This document shows, one piece after another, positions 1 through 8,147 of a stretch of DNA of 64,000 nucleotides. This DNA comes from Halobacteriales archaeon QH_7_65_31 (GTDB taxonomy: Archaea; Halobacteriota; Halobacteria; Halobacteriales; Haloarculaceae): positions 293,101-357,100 of the forward strand of contig PXQU01000016.1 in the NCBI GenBank assembly GCA_003021785.1. Direction: 5' to 3'. Position 1 is the stretch's first letter. Each line of letters begins with the position of its first letter. The notes below the pieces were generated by a model. That model had not been told where the DNA came from. It searched no databases and saw only the letters and a program-made list of their open reading frames with translations. A program made the translations under genes and the position numbers.

Positions 1-222
1 GCCGCGTTCGACGTCTCAGACCGGCTGGGCGAGATCGATGTCCCGACGCTCGTGATGCACGGGACGGCCGATCAGGTCCTCCCGGTCGGGAACAGCGAGC
101 CGCTGCTCGCCGGCATCGACGGCGTGGAGTCGGCCATCATCGACGGCGGCTCACACCTCTTCTTCATCGAGGAATCCGACCGCGTGAACGACCGACTCAC
201 CGCGTTCCTCGCAGATGAGTGA
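1..222 (+). CDS. alpha/beta hydrolase, C-terminal part (5' end outside window)
   Basis: The reading frame is open from the first base to a TGA at 220-222 and gives 73 residues. It has the C-terminal hallmarks of an alpha/beta hydrolase: a strand ending VMHGTADQVLP, which carries the acid-loop aspartate, followed by GGSHLFFIEE, which carries the catalytic histidine. The nucleophile elbow lies upstream of the window. The stop overlaps the start of the adenylate-forming ligase by 8 bases, so the two are probably cotranscribed. Substrate is unknown; a hydrolase next to a CoA ligase suggests carboxylate or ester breakdown. Confidence 0.8.
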   Translation, partial: AAFDVSDRLGEIDVPTLVMHGTADQVLPVGNSEPLLAGIDGVESAIIDGGSHLFFIEESDRVNDRLTAFLADE

Positions 223-1768
223 GCGGGCTTCCGGCTGGACGGGCGATTGGAGCGGTCGCCGGGCGTCACTCTCCCCGAACCGCGTGGGACTCGTCGATAC
301 GACGACGGCGACCGAGTACACGTACGCCGAGCTGGACGAGCGCGCCGAACGGACGGCCGCCGCGCTCGCTGAGGTCGGTGTCGGCTCCGGCGACCGGCTG
401 CTCGTCGTCTCGCGGAACCGACCGGCGCTGATCGATCTCTTCTTCGCGACCGGGAAGCTCGGGGCCGTGCTCGCGCCGGTCTCACATCGGCTGGCTCCGC
501 CGGAGCTACGTGAGCTGGCCGCACGCGTCGATCCCGCGGCGATCGTCGCCGAAGCCGCTCTCGATGACTGTCTCGACCTGCTCGCGCGGGCGACCGACGA
601 TCCAGCGGTCCTCGTCGTCGGTGACGACGACTGTACGGGGACCGCCGCAAGCGTCGGTGGGACCTCACTCGACGCGGCCCGGGCGACGGCTCCTGCCGAC
701 CGACCGCGACCGTCGGTCGAGCGTTCGGACCCGCATCTGCTCCTCCACACCGGCGGCTCGACCGGCACGCCGAAGGAGACGATCGTCTCGCACCGCGCGA
801 TCTACTGGAACTCGATGACGACGATCGCCGCGTGGGGGATCACCGGCGACGACACGACGCCGATGACGTTTCCGATGTTCCACACCGGCGGGTGGAACGT
901 GTTGACGGTCCCGCTGTTCCACGTCGGCGGGACCGTCCTCGTCGCCAGAGAGTTCGATCCGGGGGAGATGCTCCGGCTGATAGCCGACAGCGAAGCGACC
1001 GTGCTGGTCGCCGTGCCGGCCGTCCTCCGGATGATGGCGACGCACGATCGCTGGGCACAGACCGATCTCTCCTCGCTCCGGTTCGCGAAATCCGGTGGCG
1101 GTCCCTGCCGACGGGGCGTGCTCGAAGCTTGGTGGGACCGGGGCGTCGATCTCTCGCAGGGGTACGGTCTCACCGAGTGCGGGCCGAACAACTTCGCGAT
1201 GCCTGACGACTGGCCGCGTGAGAAAGCCGATTCGGTCGGTGTCCCCGGGCCACACGTCACGGCTCGCGTCGTCAGCGAGGACGGGACCCCGGTTTCGGCG
1301 GGCGAGGTGGGCGAGCTGGAGCTGTCGAGTCCGGCGGCGGCTGACGGCTATCTCGACGCGCCGGCCGAGTCGGAAGCCACCTTCGGCGGCGGATGGGTCT
1401 CGACGGGTGATCTGGCGCGAGTCGACGCCGACGGCTACTACTACATCGAGGGGCGCAAGAAGAACATGTACGTGAGCGGCGGCGAGAACGTCTACCCCGC
1501 CGAGGTCGAAGACGCACTCACCGATCACCCCGCTATCGAGGAGGCTATCGTCGTCGGTATCCCAGACGAGACGTGGGGCACTGTCGGGCGGGCGGTCGTC
1601 ACCGGAGACGAGTCGCTCACGCTGGCGGCGCTCGACGAGTTCCTCGACGGGCGACTCGCGGGCTTCAAGCGGCCCAAACGGCTCACGTTCGTCGACGAGT
1701 TCCCGCACTCGGGACCGTCGAAGATCGACCGGGCGAGCATCGAGTCGCGGTTCGGAGGGGCTGGATAG
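215..1768 (+). CDS. AMP-dependent acyl-CoA synthetase / ligase
   Basis: A 517-residue class I adenylate-forming enzyme, activating a carboxylic acid through an acyl-adenylate and passing it to CoA. Visible motifs in order: the phosphate-binding loop LLHTGGSTGTPKE near residues 178-190, GYGLTECGPNN near 315, the STGDLARVDADGYYYIEGRKK hinge region near 395-417, GGENVYPAEVE, and a C-terminal PSKIDR carrying the catalytic lysine. Length is normal for the family. The substrate cannot be read from sequence. It overlaps the upstream hydrolase by 8 nt and precedes a transporter operon, so a role in catabolism of an imported compound is inferred. Confidence 0.9.
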   Translation: MSERASGWTGDWSGRRASLSPNRVGLVDTTTATEYTYAELDERAERTAAALAEVGVGSGDRLLVVSRNRPALIDLFFATGKLGAVLAPVSHRLAPPELRELAARVDPAAIVAEAALDDCLDLLARATDDPAVLVVGDDDCTGTAASVGGTSLDAARATAPADRPRPSVERSDPHLLLHTGGSTGTPKETIVSHRAIYWNSMTTIAAWGITGDDTTPMTFPMFHTGGWNVLTVPLFHVGGTVLVAREFDPGEMLRLIADSEATVLVAVPAVLRMMATHDRWAQTDLSSLRFAKSGGGPCRRGVLEAWWDRGVDLSQGYGLTECGPNNFAMPDDWPREKADSVGVPGPHVTARVVSEDGTPVSAGEVGELELSSPAAADGYLDAPAESEATFGGGWVSTGDLARVDADGYYYIEGRKKNMYVSGGENVYPAEVEDALTDHPAIEEAIVVGIPDETWGTVGRAVVTGDESLTLAALDEFLDGRLAGFKRPKRLTFVDEFPHSGPSKIDRASIESRFGGAG

Positions 1769-1794
1769 ACGCTCAGCTCGTCACGTGCGGTAGA

Positions 1795-1800
1795 TTTATT
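1795..1800 (+). promoter_or_regulatory. TATA box for the HTH regulator
   Basis: TTTATT lies 38-43 nt before ATG 1838 and only 14-19 nt before the alternative ATG at 1814. An archaeal transcript would start near 1822-1826, which excludes the upstream ATG and leaves a short leader before 1838. Confidence 0.5.
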
Positions 1801-1837
1801 CGTCGTCCAGCAAATGTTACCGGAAACGGGACGGAGT

Positions 1838-2542
1838 ATGATCGACGTTACGCTGGATATGGAGCAGTACGACTGCCCGTTTATCCGTACGACAGAGGAG
1901 CACGATCTCGCGTTCTCGGCGGTCCACTGGGAGTTCGACACCGCCAGCCAGCGGCTGCAGACCCGGATGGCCGTCGAGGCAGCCGACCCGTTCGCGCTCG
2001 ACGAGGGGCTCGCTGCGCTCCGCGATCACGAGGCGCTTCACGAGTACGATCTCGTCTCGAAGACCGACGGCGTCGCTCATATCCGGACGACCATCGACGA
2101 GACGGCGGCGATGGGGACGATCCGCGAGGGAGGCGGCTACATCACCGGCCCGTTCTACATCGCCGACGGCTCCGAGGTGTGGCACGTCGGCTTCGACGAC
2201 GACGGTGAAGCCGACGGGACCCTCTCGCGGCTCGACAGAGACAACGAGTACACCGTACTGGAGCGAACGACCCCGGAGATGCCTGACCTACAGGGGTTCG
2301 TCCAGAACGCCGGGGCGGCCATGAAGCTCATTCAAGGGTGTCAGAACCTCTCGGACGTGGAACGACAGACGCTGGAGACGGCCGCCAACGAGGGGTACTT
2401 CGAAAGCCCGCGCTCCGCGACGCTCAGCACGCTGGCCGACGAGTTCGACGTGTCGAAGCCGGCCGTCTCGAAGAATCTCCGCCGGGGCCAGCGGAAGATG
2501 CTCTCTCGTGTCGCCGACGTGATGACCGAACTCGGTGACTGA
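1838..2542 (+). CDS. bacterioopsin activator-like HTH transcriptional regulator
   Basis: A 234-residue haloarchaeal regulator of the Bat/HTH-10 type. The N-terminal about 150 residues form a sensory or effector domain beginning MIDVTLDMEQYDCPF, a start typical of this family. The C-terminal 60 residues (LSDVERQTLETAANEGYF onward, ending in the helix pair around DVSKPAVSKNLRRG) are the HTH-10 DNA-binding domain. ATG 1838 is preferred to 1814 because of the TATA box position. It sits just upstream of the transporter operon on the same strand, so it may regulate it. The ligand is unknown. Confidence 0.8.
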   Translation: MIDVTLDMEQYDCPFIRTTEEHDLAFSAVHWEFDTASQRLQTRMAVEAADPFALDEGLAALRDHEALHEYDLVSKTDGVAHIRTTIDETAAMGTIREGGGYITGPFYIADGSEVWHVGFDDDGEADGTLSRLDRDNEYTVLERTTPEMPDLQGFVQNAGAAMKLIQGCQNLSDVERQTLETAANEGYFESPRSATLSTLADEFDVSKPAVSKNLRRGQRKMLSRVADVMTELGD

Positions 2543-2558
2543 CGCGTTCCGCGAGACG

Positions 2559-2595
2559 GTCGGTGACGCGCAAACCGACGGAGACGAATCGTCTC
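2559..2595. terminator. paired inverted repeats after the regulator
   Basis: Two adjacent inverted repeats fill the gap before the transporter operon: GTCGGT/ACCGAC (2559-2564 and 2574-2579) and GAGACGA/TCGTCTC (2581-2587 and 2589-2595). They could terminate the regulator transcript or form an operator. No T-run follows, so the role is open. Confidence 0.3.
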
Positions 2596-2668
2596 GCTCG
2601 CCTCGTGTGCTCAGCGTTCACATGTTAACGACACAGTTGATGTGGGTATCGAATAGACGTAGATCCGT

Positions 2669-4057
2669 ATGAGCCGAGGTATCACACGACGACGCGCACT
2701 GGCGGCGGTCGGGGCCGCGGGTCTCGCCGGACTGGCCGGCTGTTCGAGCGACGACGGCACGGACGCCGAAACGACGCCGACGGGAACTACGATGGGAGAC
2801 ACGAGCGTATCAGGGACGGTCACGATCGGCGTGCTACAGCCTATCTCGGGGGACCTACAGTACTACGGACAGCAGGGCGTCTGGGGCTTCTCGTCCGGGC
2901 TCGGCTACAAGGCCGGCGAGGAGCCGAGCGTCACCGCGGAGTCCGGCTCGCAGACCGTCTCCGTGGGCGACGTCGACTACGAGCTGCTCATCCGTGACAC
3001 GCAGTTCTCGGCCGACAACGCACAGTCGCTGGCGACGAATCTCGTCACCGACGAGGACGTCGATATGCTGTTCGGCTGTGCGTCCTCCGGCGCGGCGACC
3101 CGCGTGGCCGAGACGGTCGCCAAACAGGCCGGCGTTCCGTTCATGATGGGTCCCGCGGCGTCCGCGTCGGCGACGGCGACGGCCGAGACGTGTGGCCCAC
3201 AGATCTTCCGCGCCTCCGAGAACACGGCGATGGACGCCCGCTCCGGCGGGAAGTACGTCGCCCGCGAGTCAGACGTCTCGACGGTGTATCTGTTCGGCGC
3301 GGACTACTCCTTCGGACGGGCGGTCGTCGACAACTACGAGACCGTGCTCAGAGACGAGGGCGTCGAGATCGTCGGCAAGCGGTTCGTTCCGCAGGGGTAC
3401 AGCAAGTGGGACGGGCTCCTCGACAACGCCGTCGACGCCGGAGCAGAGGGGATCGTCGGCGGGTTCACCGTCGCGACGCTTCCGGCGCTGTTCACGTCGT
3501 ATCTTCAGGGCGAGTACGAGTTCACAGTCTTCGGCGGTTTCGCGACCGAGATCACCAACAGCGTCGTCGGCGGGCTGCTCCAGAACCAGCTGGGGGAGCC
3601 ACTGACCCGAGAGAAGCTGGACGGGCTCGGTGTCGGCCCGTTCACGACCCGCTATCACTGGAACCAGTACGACAACGAGATCAACAACACGTTCGTCGAT
3701 GGGTACGTCGACGCCTACGGGACGGTCCCGGATCTGTTCACCTCGGGGACGTTCACCGCGGCGTCCGCGATCGTTCAGGGGGTCGAGGAGAGCGGCTCGA
3801 CCGACGGTGCGGACATCGCGAGTGCGATGCGCGAGATGACCGTCACGGACACGCCGAAAGGCGAGGACGGCTACACCTTCCAAGGGTACAACAATCAGGC
3901 GCGCTCCGAGATGACCGTCGCGAACATCGTGCCGACGGCCGACGAGTGGAACGACACGTGGGGTGCGGCCGTCCAGCCGAGCGAGCCGGTCGCGCGCGTC
4001 TCTCCCGACGAGACGACGATCCCGGCCGACAGCGACGAGATGGACTGCTCGCTGTAG
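2669..4057 (+). CDS. branched-chain-type ABC transporter substrate-binding lipoprotein
   Basis: A 462-residue receptor of the Leu/Ile/Val or urea/amide type (periplasmic-binding fold I). It begins with a twin-arginine signal (SRGITRRRALAAVGAAG) and a lipobox LAGC, after which a Thr/Asp-rich linker precedes the mature domain starting near VTIGVLQPISGDLQYYGQQG. It therefore sits outside the cell, lipid-anchored. Its stop codon directly abuts the start of LivG (no gap). The ligand is unknown; downstream hydantoinase genes suggest an amide, urea or hydantoin-like compound rather than free amino acids, which is inference. Confidence 0.9.
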   Translation: MSRGITRRRALAAVGAAGLAGLAGCSSDDGTDAETTPTGTTMGDTSVSGTVTIGVLQPISGDLQYYGQQGVWGFSSGLGYKAGEEPSVTAESGSQTVSVGDVDYELLIRDTQFSADNAQSLATNLVTDEDVDMLFGCASSGAATRVAETVAKQAGVPFMMGPAASASATATAETCGPQIFRASENTAMDARSGGKYVARESDVSTVYLFGADYSFGRAVVDNYETVLRDEGVEIVGKRFVPQGYSKWDGLLDNAVDAGAEGIVGGFTVATLPALFTSYLQGEYEFTVFGGFATEITNSVVGGLLQNQLGEPLTREKLDGLGVGPFTTRYHWNQYDNEINNTFVDGYVDAYGTVPDLFTSGTFTAASAIVQGVEESGSTDGADIASAMREMTVTDTPKGEDGYTFQGYNNQARSEMTVANIVPTADEWNDTWGAAVQPSEPVARVSPDETTIPADSDEMDCSL

Positions 4058-4849
4058 ATGCTCCGAACCGACGGTCTCACGAAACGGTTCGGCGGGCTCA
4101 CCGCCGTCGACGCCGTCGATTTCGAGCTGGCGAGCGACGAGCTCTGCTCGCTCATCGGTCCCAACGGCGCGGGGAAGACGACGTTCTTCAACCTCCTCAC
4201 CGGGGAGCTCTCGCCGACGGACGGCGAGATCCGGTACACGCCACGGGACGGGGACACGCGGTCACTGATCGACGCCGAGCCGCACGAGATCGCGGCGATG
4301 GGTATCCACCGGTCGTATCAGGTGACGAACGTCTTTCCGGCCGCGACCGTGCTGGAGAACGTCCGCGTGGCCGCACAGGCCGCCGGTCCCGACCGGTTCA
4401 CCGTCTGGCGCAACGCCGGCTCGCTCGACCGGTATCTCGACGAGGCGTACGCGATTCTCGACCGTATCGGTCTCGCCGAGGCGGCCGACACCCCGGCGAG
4501 CGCGCTGTCACACGGCGCGAAACGACAGCTCGAAGTCGGTATCGCGCTCGCCGGCGACCCCGATCTCCTCCTGCTGGACGAGCCGAACGCCGGCGTCTCC
4601 TCGGAGAGCGTCGGTCGCATCATCGACCTCATCGAGGACGTCGCGACCGATCACGCCGTGCTCCTCGTCGAACACAACATGGACATCGTGATGGAGGTGT
4701 CAGACCGCGTGGTCGTGCTCAATCAGGGAGCCGTCATCGCCGACGACGATCCGGCGGCCGTCAGGGACGACCCCGCGGTTCAGGAGGCGTATCTCGGCGG
4801 CTACGATCCGAACGACACAGATACGCGCAGCGAGGGTGAGCCGGCGTGA
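4058..4849 (+). CDS. livG: ABC transporter ATP-binding protein (LivG-type)
   Basis: A 263-residue ATPase of a HAAT-family importer. The Walker A motif GPNGAGKTT is near residues 35-43. The helical-domain signature is LSHGAKRQLEVG, a variant of the usual LSYG. Walker B is LLLLDEPNAG and the switch histidine is in VEHNMD. The LivG-type insert after Walker A is present. It starts immediately after the binding-protein stop and overlaps the next ATPase gene by 4 nt (GTGA). It pairs with LivF as the cytoplasmic motor. Confidence 0.9.
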   Translation: MLRTDGLTKRFGGLTAVDAVDFELASDELCSLIGPNGAGKTTFFNLLTGELSPTDGEIRYTPRDGDTRSLIDAEPHEIAAMGIHRSYQVTNVFPAATVLENVRVAAQAAGPDRFTVWRNAGSLDRYLDEAYAILDRIGLAEAADTPASALSHGAKRQLEVGIALAGDPDLLLLDEPNAGVSSESVGRIIDLIEDVATDHAVLLVEHNMDIVMEVSDRVVVLNQGAVIADDDPAAVRDDPAVQEAYLGGYDPNDTDTRSEGEPA

Positions 4850-5556
4850 GCGGCGAGGCTCCCCTGCTCGAACTGGAGAACGTCCACAGCTACTACGGGG
4901 ACAGCCACATCCTCGAAGGGATCGACCTCGAAGTACGGGAGGGCGAGGTCGTCGCGCTGATGGGTCGCAACGGGGTCGGCAAGACGACCACGCTCCGCTC
5001 CGTGCTTCAGCTCACGCCGCCACGCGAGGGCGCGATCCGGTATCGCGGTGAGAACCTCGTTGGACTCGGGACAAACGAGGTCGCCGAACGCGGGATCGGC
5101 TGGATCCCCGAGGACCGACGGATGTTCTCACAGCTGACGGTGACCGAGAACGTCCGGGCCGCGGTTCCCGACGGCACTGCAGTCGACGAGAAGCTTGCGA
5201 TGGTTTTCGAGACGTTCCCCGCGCTCGACGAACGGCGGAACGCGCTCGCGGGGGCGCTCTCGGGCGGCCAACAGCAGATGGTCGCTATCGCTCGCGGACT
5301 CGTCGGCGACAACGACCTGCTGTTGATCGACGAGCCGAGCGAAGGGCTCGCGCCGAAGATCGTCGAGACGGTGGCGAACACCCTCACGGAGATCGCGACC
5401 GAGACAACGATCCTGCTCGTCGAACAGAACCTCCCGCTGGCGCTCGATATTGCCGACCGGTTCTACATCCTCGATCACGGGACCGTCGTCGATAGCGGCG
5501 CGACCGCGGCGGTCGACACCGACACGGATCGTCTCCGGAGGTATCTCTCCGCATGA
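4846..5556 (+). CDS. livF: ABC transporter ATP-binding protein (LivF-type)
   Basis: A 236-residue ATPase starting with GTG inside the stop of livG. Walker A is GRNGVGKTT near residues 43-51, the signature is LSGGQQQMVAIARGL, Walker B is LLLIDEPSEGLAP, and the switch region is LLVEQNLPLAL. The short length and EGLAP motif are typical of LivF rather than LivG. Its end overlaps livH by 4 nt, so translation of the operon is probably coupled. Confidence 0.9.
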   Translation: MSGEAPLLELENVHSYYGDSHILEGIDLEVREGEVVALMGRNGVGKTTTLRSVLQLTPPREGAIRYRGENLVGLGTNEVAERGIGWIPEDRRMFSQLTVTENVRAAVPDGTAVDEKLAMVFETFPALDERRNALAGALSGGQQQMVAIARGLVGDNDLLLIDEPSEGLAPKIVETVANTLTEIATETTILLVEQNLPLALDIADRFYILDHGTVVDSGATAAVDTDTDRLRRYLSA

Positions 5557-6548
5557 TCCCGCTGTTCATCGACGCGCTGGTGGAGTTCCTCTCGCCCGGA
5601 GTCCTGTTCGACACGCTCGTCCGCGGGCTCGCAGAGGCCGGTCTCTACGTGATGATCGCCTCCGGGCTGACGCTCGTGTTCGGACTGATGGGGGTGTTGA
5701 ACTTCGCGCACGGCTCGATTACGATGCTCGGCGCGTATCTCGGCGGGCTGGTTCTCGTCACGTTGGCCGGTGGTGGGAGCGCGTTGACGGGGCTGCTCGG
5801 ATTTGGCGTCGCAGTCGTCGTCGCGTTCGGTCTCCTCGCCGCACTCGGCGCGGCTGTCGAGACACAGCTGGTTCGGCGCATCTACGATCGACCACCGCTG
5901 TATCAGATTCTACTCACGTTCGGCGTCGCGCTCGTGCTCGATGAGCTTGCACGGATCGCCGTCCTGTTTTACGGACTGCAGCCGTCGACCATCTGGCAGT
6001 CCGTGCTCGGGACGAAGCCGTCGCTCCTGCGTGGGTCGATCGATGTCGTCGGCGCGTCGATCGACGGGCTGGAGCTGTTCCAGATTCTCTTCGGCGTTCT
6101 CACCGTCGTCGGGGTCCATCTCTTCTTAACGCGCACTCGCTACGGACTGTTCATCCGCGCGGGAAGTGAGGACAGCGAGATGCTGTCTGCACTCGGTGTC
6201 GACGTGCGGCGCGTCTTCACGGTCGTCTTCGCGCTCGGGACCGGTATCGCCGGTGCGGCCGGCGTCCTGCTGGCGTGGGACCCGGCGTGGGGCGCGTCGG
6301 TTCCACTCGCCGCCGAGACGCTGCTACCGGCGTTCGTCGTCGTCATCGTCGGCGGTCTGGGGACGTTCCGTGGAACCGTCGTCGCGGCGCTGCTCGTCGG
6401 CTTCGTCGACTCGACGATGACTTGGTGGTTCCAGAACTACATCAACTTCACCGGGCTACCGGAGATGATGGTCTTTCTCGTGCTCGTCGTCATGCTCGTG
6501 GTGAAGCCGCAGGGACTCTACGGCGTCTCGGAGGTGGGCGGCCATTAG
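5553..6548 (+). CDS. livH: ABC transporter permease (LivH-type)
   Basis: A 331-residue multi-spanning permease of the HAAT family. The conserved LivH signature GLMGVLNFAHGS appears near residues 44-55, followed by about eight hydrophobic segments and the family motif GIAGAAGVLLAWDP; the end VKPQGLYG is also typical. It starts 4 nt before the livF stop. Its TAG stop overlaps the only plausible initiation site of livM (see livM). Confidence 0.9.
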   Translation: MIPLFIDALVEFLSPGVLFDTLVRGLAEAGLYVMIASGLTLVFGLMGVLNFAHGSITMLGAYLGGLVLVTLAGGGSALTGLLGFGVAVVVAFGLLAALGAAVETQLVRRIYDRPPLYQILLTFGVALVLDELARIAVLFYGLQPSTIWQSVLGTKPSLLRGSIDVVGASIDGLELFQILFGVLTVVGVHLFLTRTRYGLFIRAGSEDSEMLSALGVDVRRVFTVVFALGTGIAGAAGVLLAWDPAWGASVPLAAETLLPAFVVVIVGGLGTFRGTVVAALLVGFVDSTMTWWFQNYINFTGLPEMMVFLVLVVMLVVKPQGLYGVSEVGGH

Positions 6549-7929
6549 CTCCAGCGAGGGCGGGCCGTCGAAGACGGGAGACGACAGACAGGAGCCGGGA
6601 GACGACAGACCCGACACAGTAGACGAATCGAAGACGAGAGACGATCCGGACGACCGCGCCAGTGACCGATCGGCTGCCGATCTCTCGTGGCCACTGCGAT
6701 ACGCCCGCGACCATCTGGTCCACGTCGCTGTCGTTCTCGCCTTCGCCGTCTACCCCGGTATCTACACGCTGGCGAGCAACTCACCGCTCACCGCGGAGGT
6801 CACGGCGCTGTTACCGCGCATCGAGACGCTCGTCGTCGTCCTGTTCTTCGCGCTGTTCGCGATGTCGTTCGACTTCATCAGTGGCTACACCGGCTATCTC
6901 TCCTTCGGGCACGCGGCGTTCTACGGGACCGGCGCGTATCTCGTCGTTCTCGCGGCGAACGGGAAGCTCCCGCTTCTCGGTCCCGAGACGCCGTTCATGC
7001 TGTTGCTCGTGCTCGCGGGGCTCGCGGCCGCGGTCGTCGCGGTCGTCGTCGGAAGCGTCTCGTTCCGGCTCTCTGGTGTCTACTTTGCGATGATCACGCT
7101 CGGCTTCTCGCAGGTGCTGTACGTGTTCGTTCGCGACTGGGACTTCGTCGGCTCGACACCGCAAAACGGCGTCGCGGTCACCGGAACGACGGAGGGGTTC
7201 AGAATCGGTGTCCCCGGCGTCGACTCGCTCAGCGTCGCCATCGGCCAGCTGACCGGCGATTCCGTCGACGGGTTCCTCGGCTTCATCTCGCTTTCCGCGA
7301 CCGAGGTGTCCTTCTACGCGGTGGGTGCGGTCGTTCTCGTCTGTTATCTCCTCTTACAGCGGCTCGTCCACTCGCCGTTCGGACGGGTGCTCGTCGCGAT
7401 CCGCGAGAACGAGGAGCGCGCGCGGGCGGTCGGCTACAACACCTATCTCTACAAGCTGACGGCGTTCGTGTTCTCCGGCTTCTTCGCCGGTGTCGCCGGC
7501 GCGCTGTTCGCCGGCTTTCGGCGGTCCGTCACGCCGGAGAACGGGTTCTACTTCCTCGTCGCCGGTGACGCGCTGTTGGCCTCGATTCTCGGCGGCTTCG
7601 GGACGCTCGCCGGCCCGCTGTACGGACGGCTGTTCGATCAGAGCGCCCGCGAGTTCCTCTCGAAGGAGGGCGGCGGCGGCGGACTGCTCCCGTATCTCCG
7701 CGACAATCTCGGCGAGGCGACGCTGTCGAGTGAGCTGTTCAACGGCGTCACAGTCTCGGAGACCATCGACACGTTCCTCAACGGACACGCCGCGCTGTTC
7801 GTCGGGCTGCTGTTCGTCTGCTTCGTCCTGTACGTCCCCGACGGCGTCCTCGGCACGTTACGGATGCGCTACGGCGGCCCGCTCGCCAAGGTGCTCCCCC
7901 GACGTCTCGCTGACTGGCTCAGGGACTGA
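6544..7929 (+). CDS. livM: ABC transporter permease (LivM-type), non-canonical start
   Basis: The LivM permease, with motif FISGYTGYLSFGHAAFYGTG and seven or more membrane segments, completing the transporter. The frame is open from a TGA near 6501 but contains no ATG, GTG or TTG before ATG 6862. That internal ATG would remove the first membrane segment (HVAVVLAFAVYPG). The likely start is ATT at 6544, inside the livH stop and 7 nt after a strong Shine-Dalgarno GGAGGTG at 6530-6536. This gives about 461 residues with a charged 40-residue N-terminal tail. Start assignment is inference. Confidence 0.75.
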   Translation: MSSSEGGPSKTGDDRQEPGDDRPDTVDESKTRDDPDDRASDRSAADLSWPLRYARDHLVHVAVVLAFAVYPGIYTLASNSPLTAEVTALLPRIETLVVVLFFALFAMSFDFISGYTGYLSFGHAAFYGTGAYLVVLAANGKLPLLGPETPFMLLLVLAGLAAAVVAVVVGSVSFRLSGVYFAMITLGFSQVLYVFVRDWDFVGSTPQNGVAVTGTTEGFRIGVPGVDSLSVAIGQLTGDSVDGFLGFISLSATEVSFYAVGAVVLVCYLLLQRLVHSPFGRVLVAIRENEERARAVGYNTYLYKLTAFVFSGFFAGVAGALFAGFRRSVTPENGFYFLVAGDALLASILGGFGTLAGPLYGRLFDQSAREFLSKEGGGGGLLPYLRDNLGEATLSSELFNGVTVSETIDTFLNGHAALFVGLLFVCFVLYVPDGVLGTLRMRYGGPLAKVLPRRLADWLRD

Positions 7930-7979
7930 GCCGTTCGGACGGCTCGTTCCGACCCTCGCCGCTCCCGCCGTCCCGCCCG

Positions 7980-7987
7980 TTTTTATC
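7980..7987 (+). promoter_or_regulatory. TATA box for the 44-aa ORF and hydantoinase operon
   Basis: TTTTTATC ends 26 nt before ATG 8013, the right spacing for a leaderless transcript starting on or next to that ATG. It separates the hydantoinase genes from livM as a distinct transcription unit. Confidence 0.55.
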
Positions 7988-8012
7988 CCGGCGCGCGCTA
8001 TCTACCAGCCGG

Positions 8013-8147
8013 ATGCAACCGTCACGGAGTATCAGTCGTCTCGGGCCGTTGACCGCTGTGGCTTCGCCGCCGCTCCCTCCCGAACGCACAGCGACGCTCG
8101 GTATCGCGTCGTGGGACCGGCTGCTCACTGGGGCGGAGGTGGCGTAG
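8013..8147 (+). CDS. 44-aa ORF leading into hydantoinase A
   Basis: A small ORF (MQPSRSISRLGPLTAV and onward to TGAEVA) placed exactly where a leaderless transcript from the TATA box at 7980 would begin. It ends TAG at 8145-8147, directly touching the ATG of hyuA, and its last codons hold the Shine-Dalgarno GGAGGTG for that gene. It may be a real micropeptide or a leader ORF coupling translation to hyuA. No homologue is recognised, and the sequence is not obviously structured. Confidence 0.4.
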   Translation: MQPSRSISRLGPLTAVASPPLPPERTATLGIASWDRLLTGAEVA

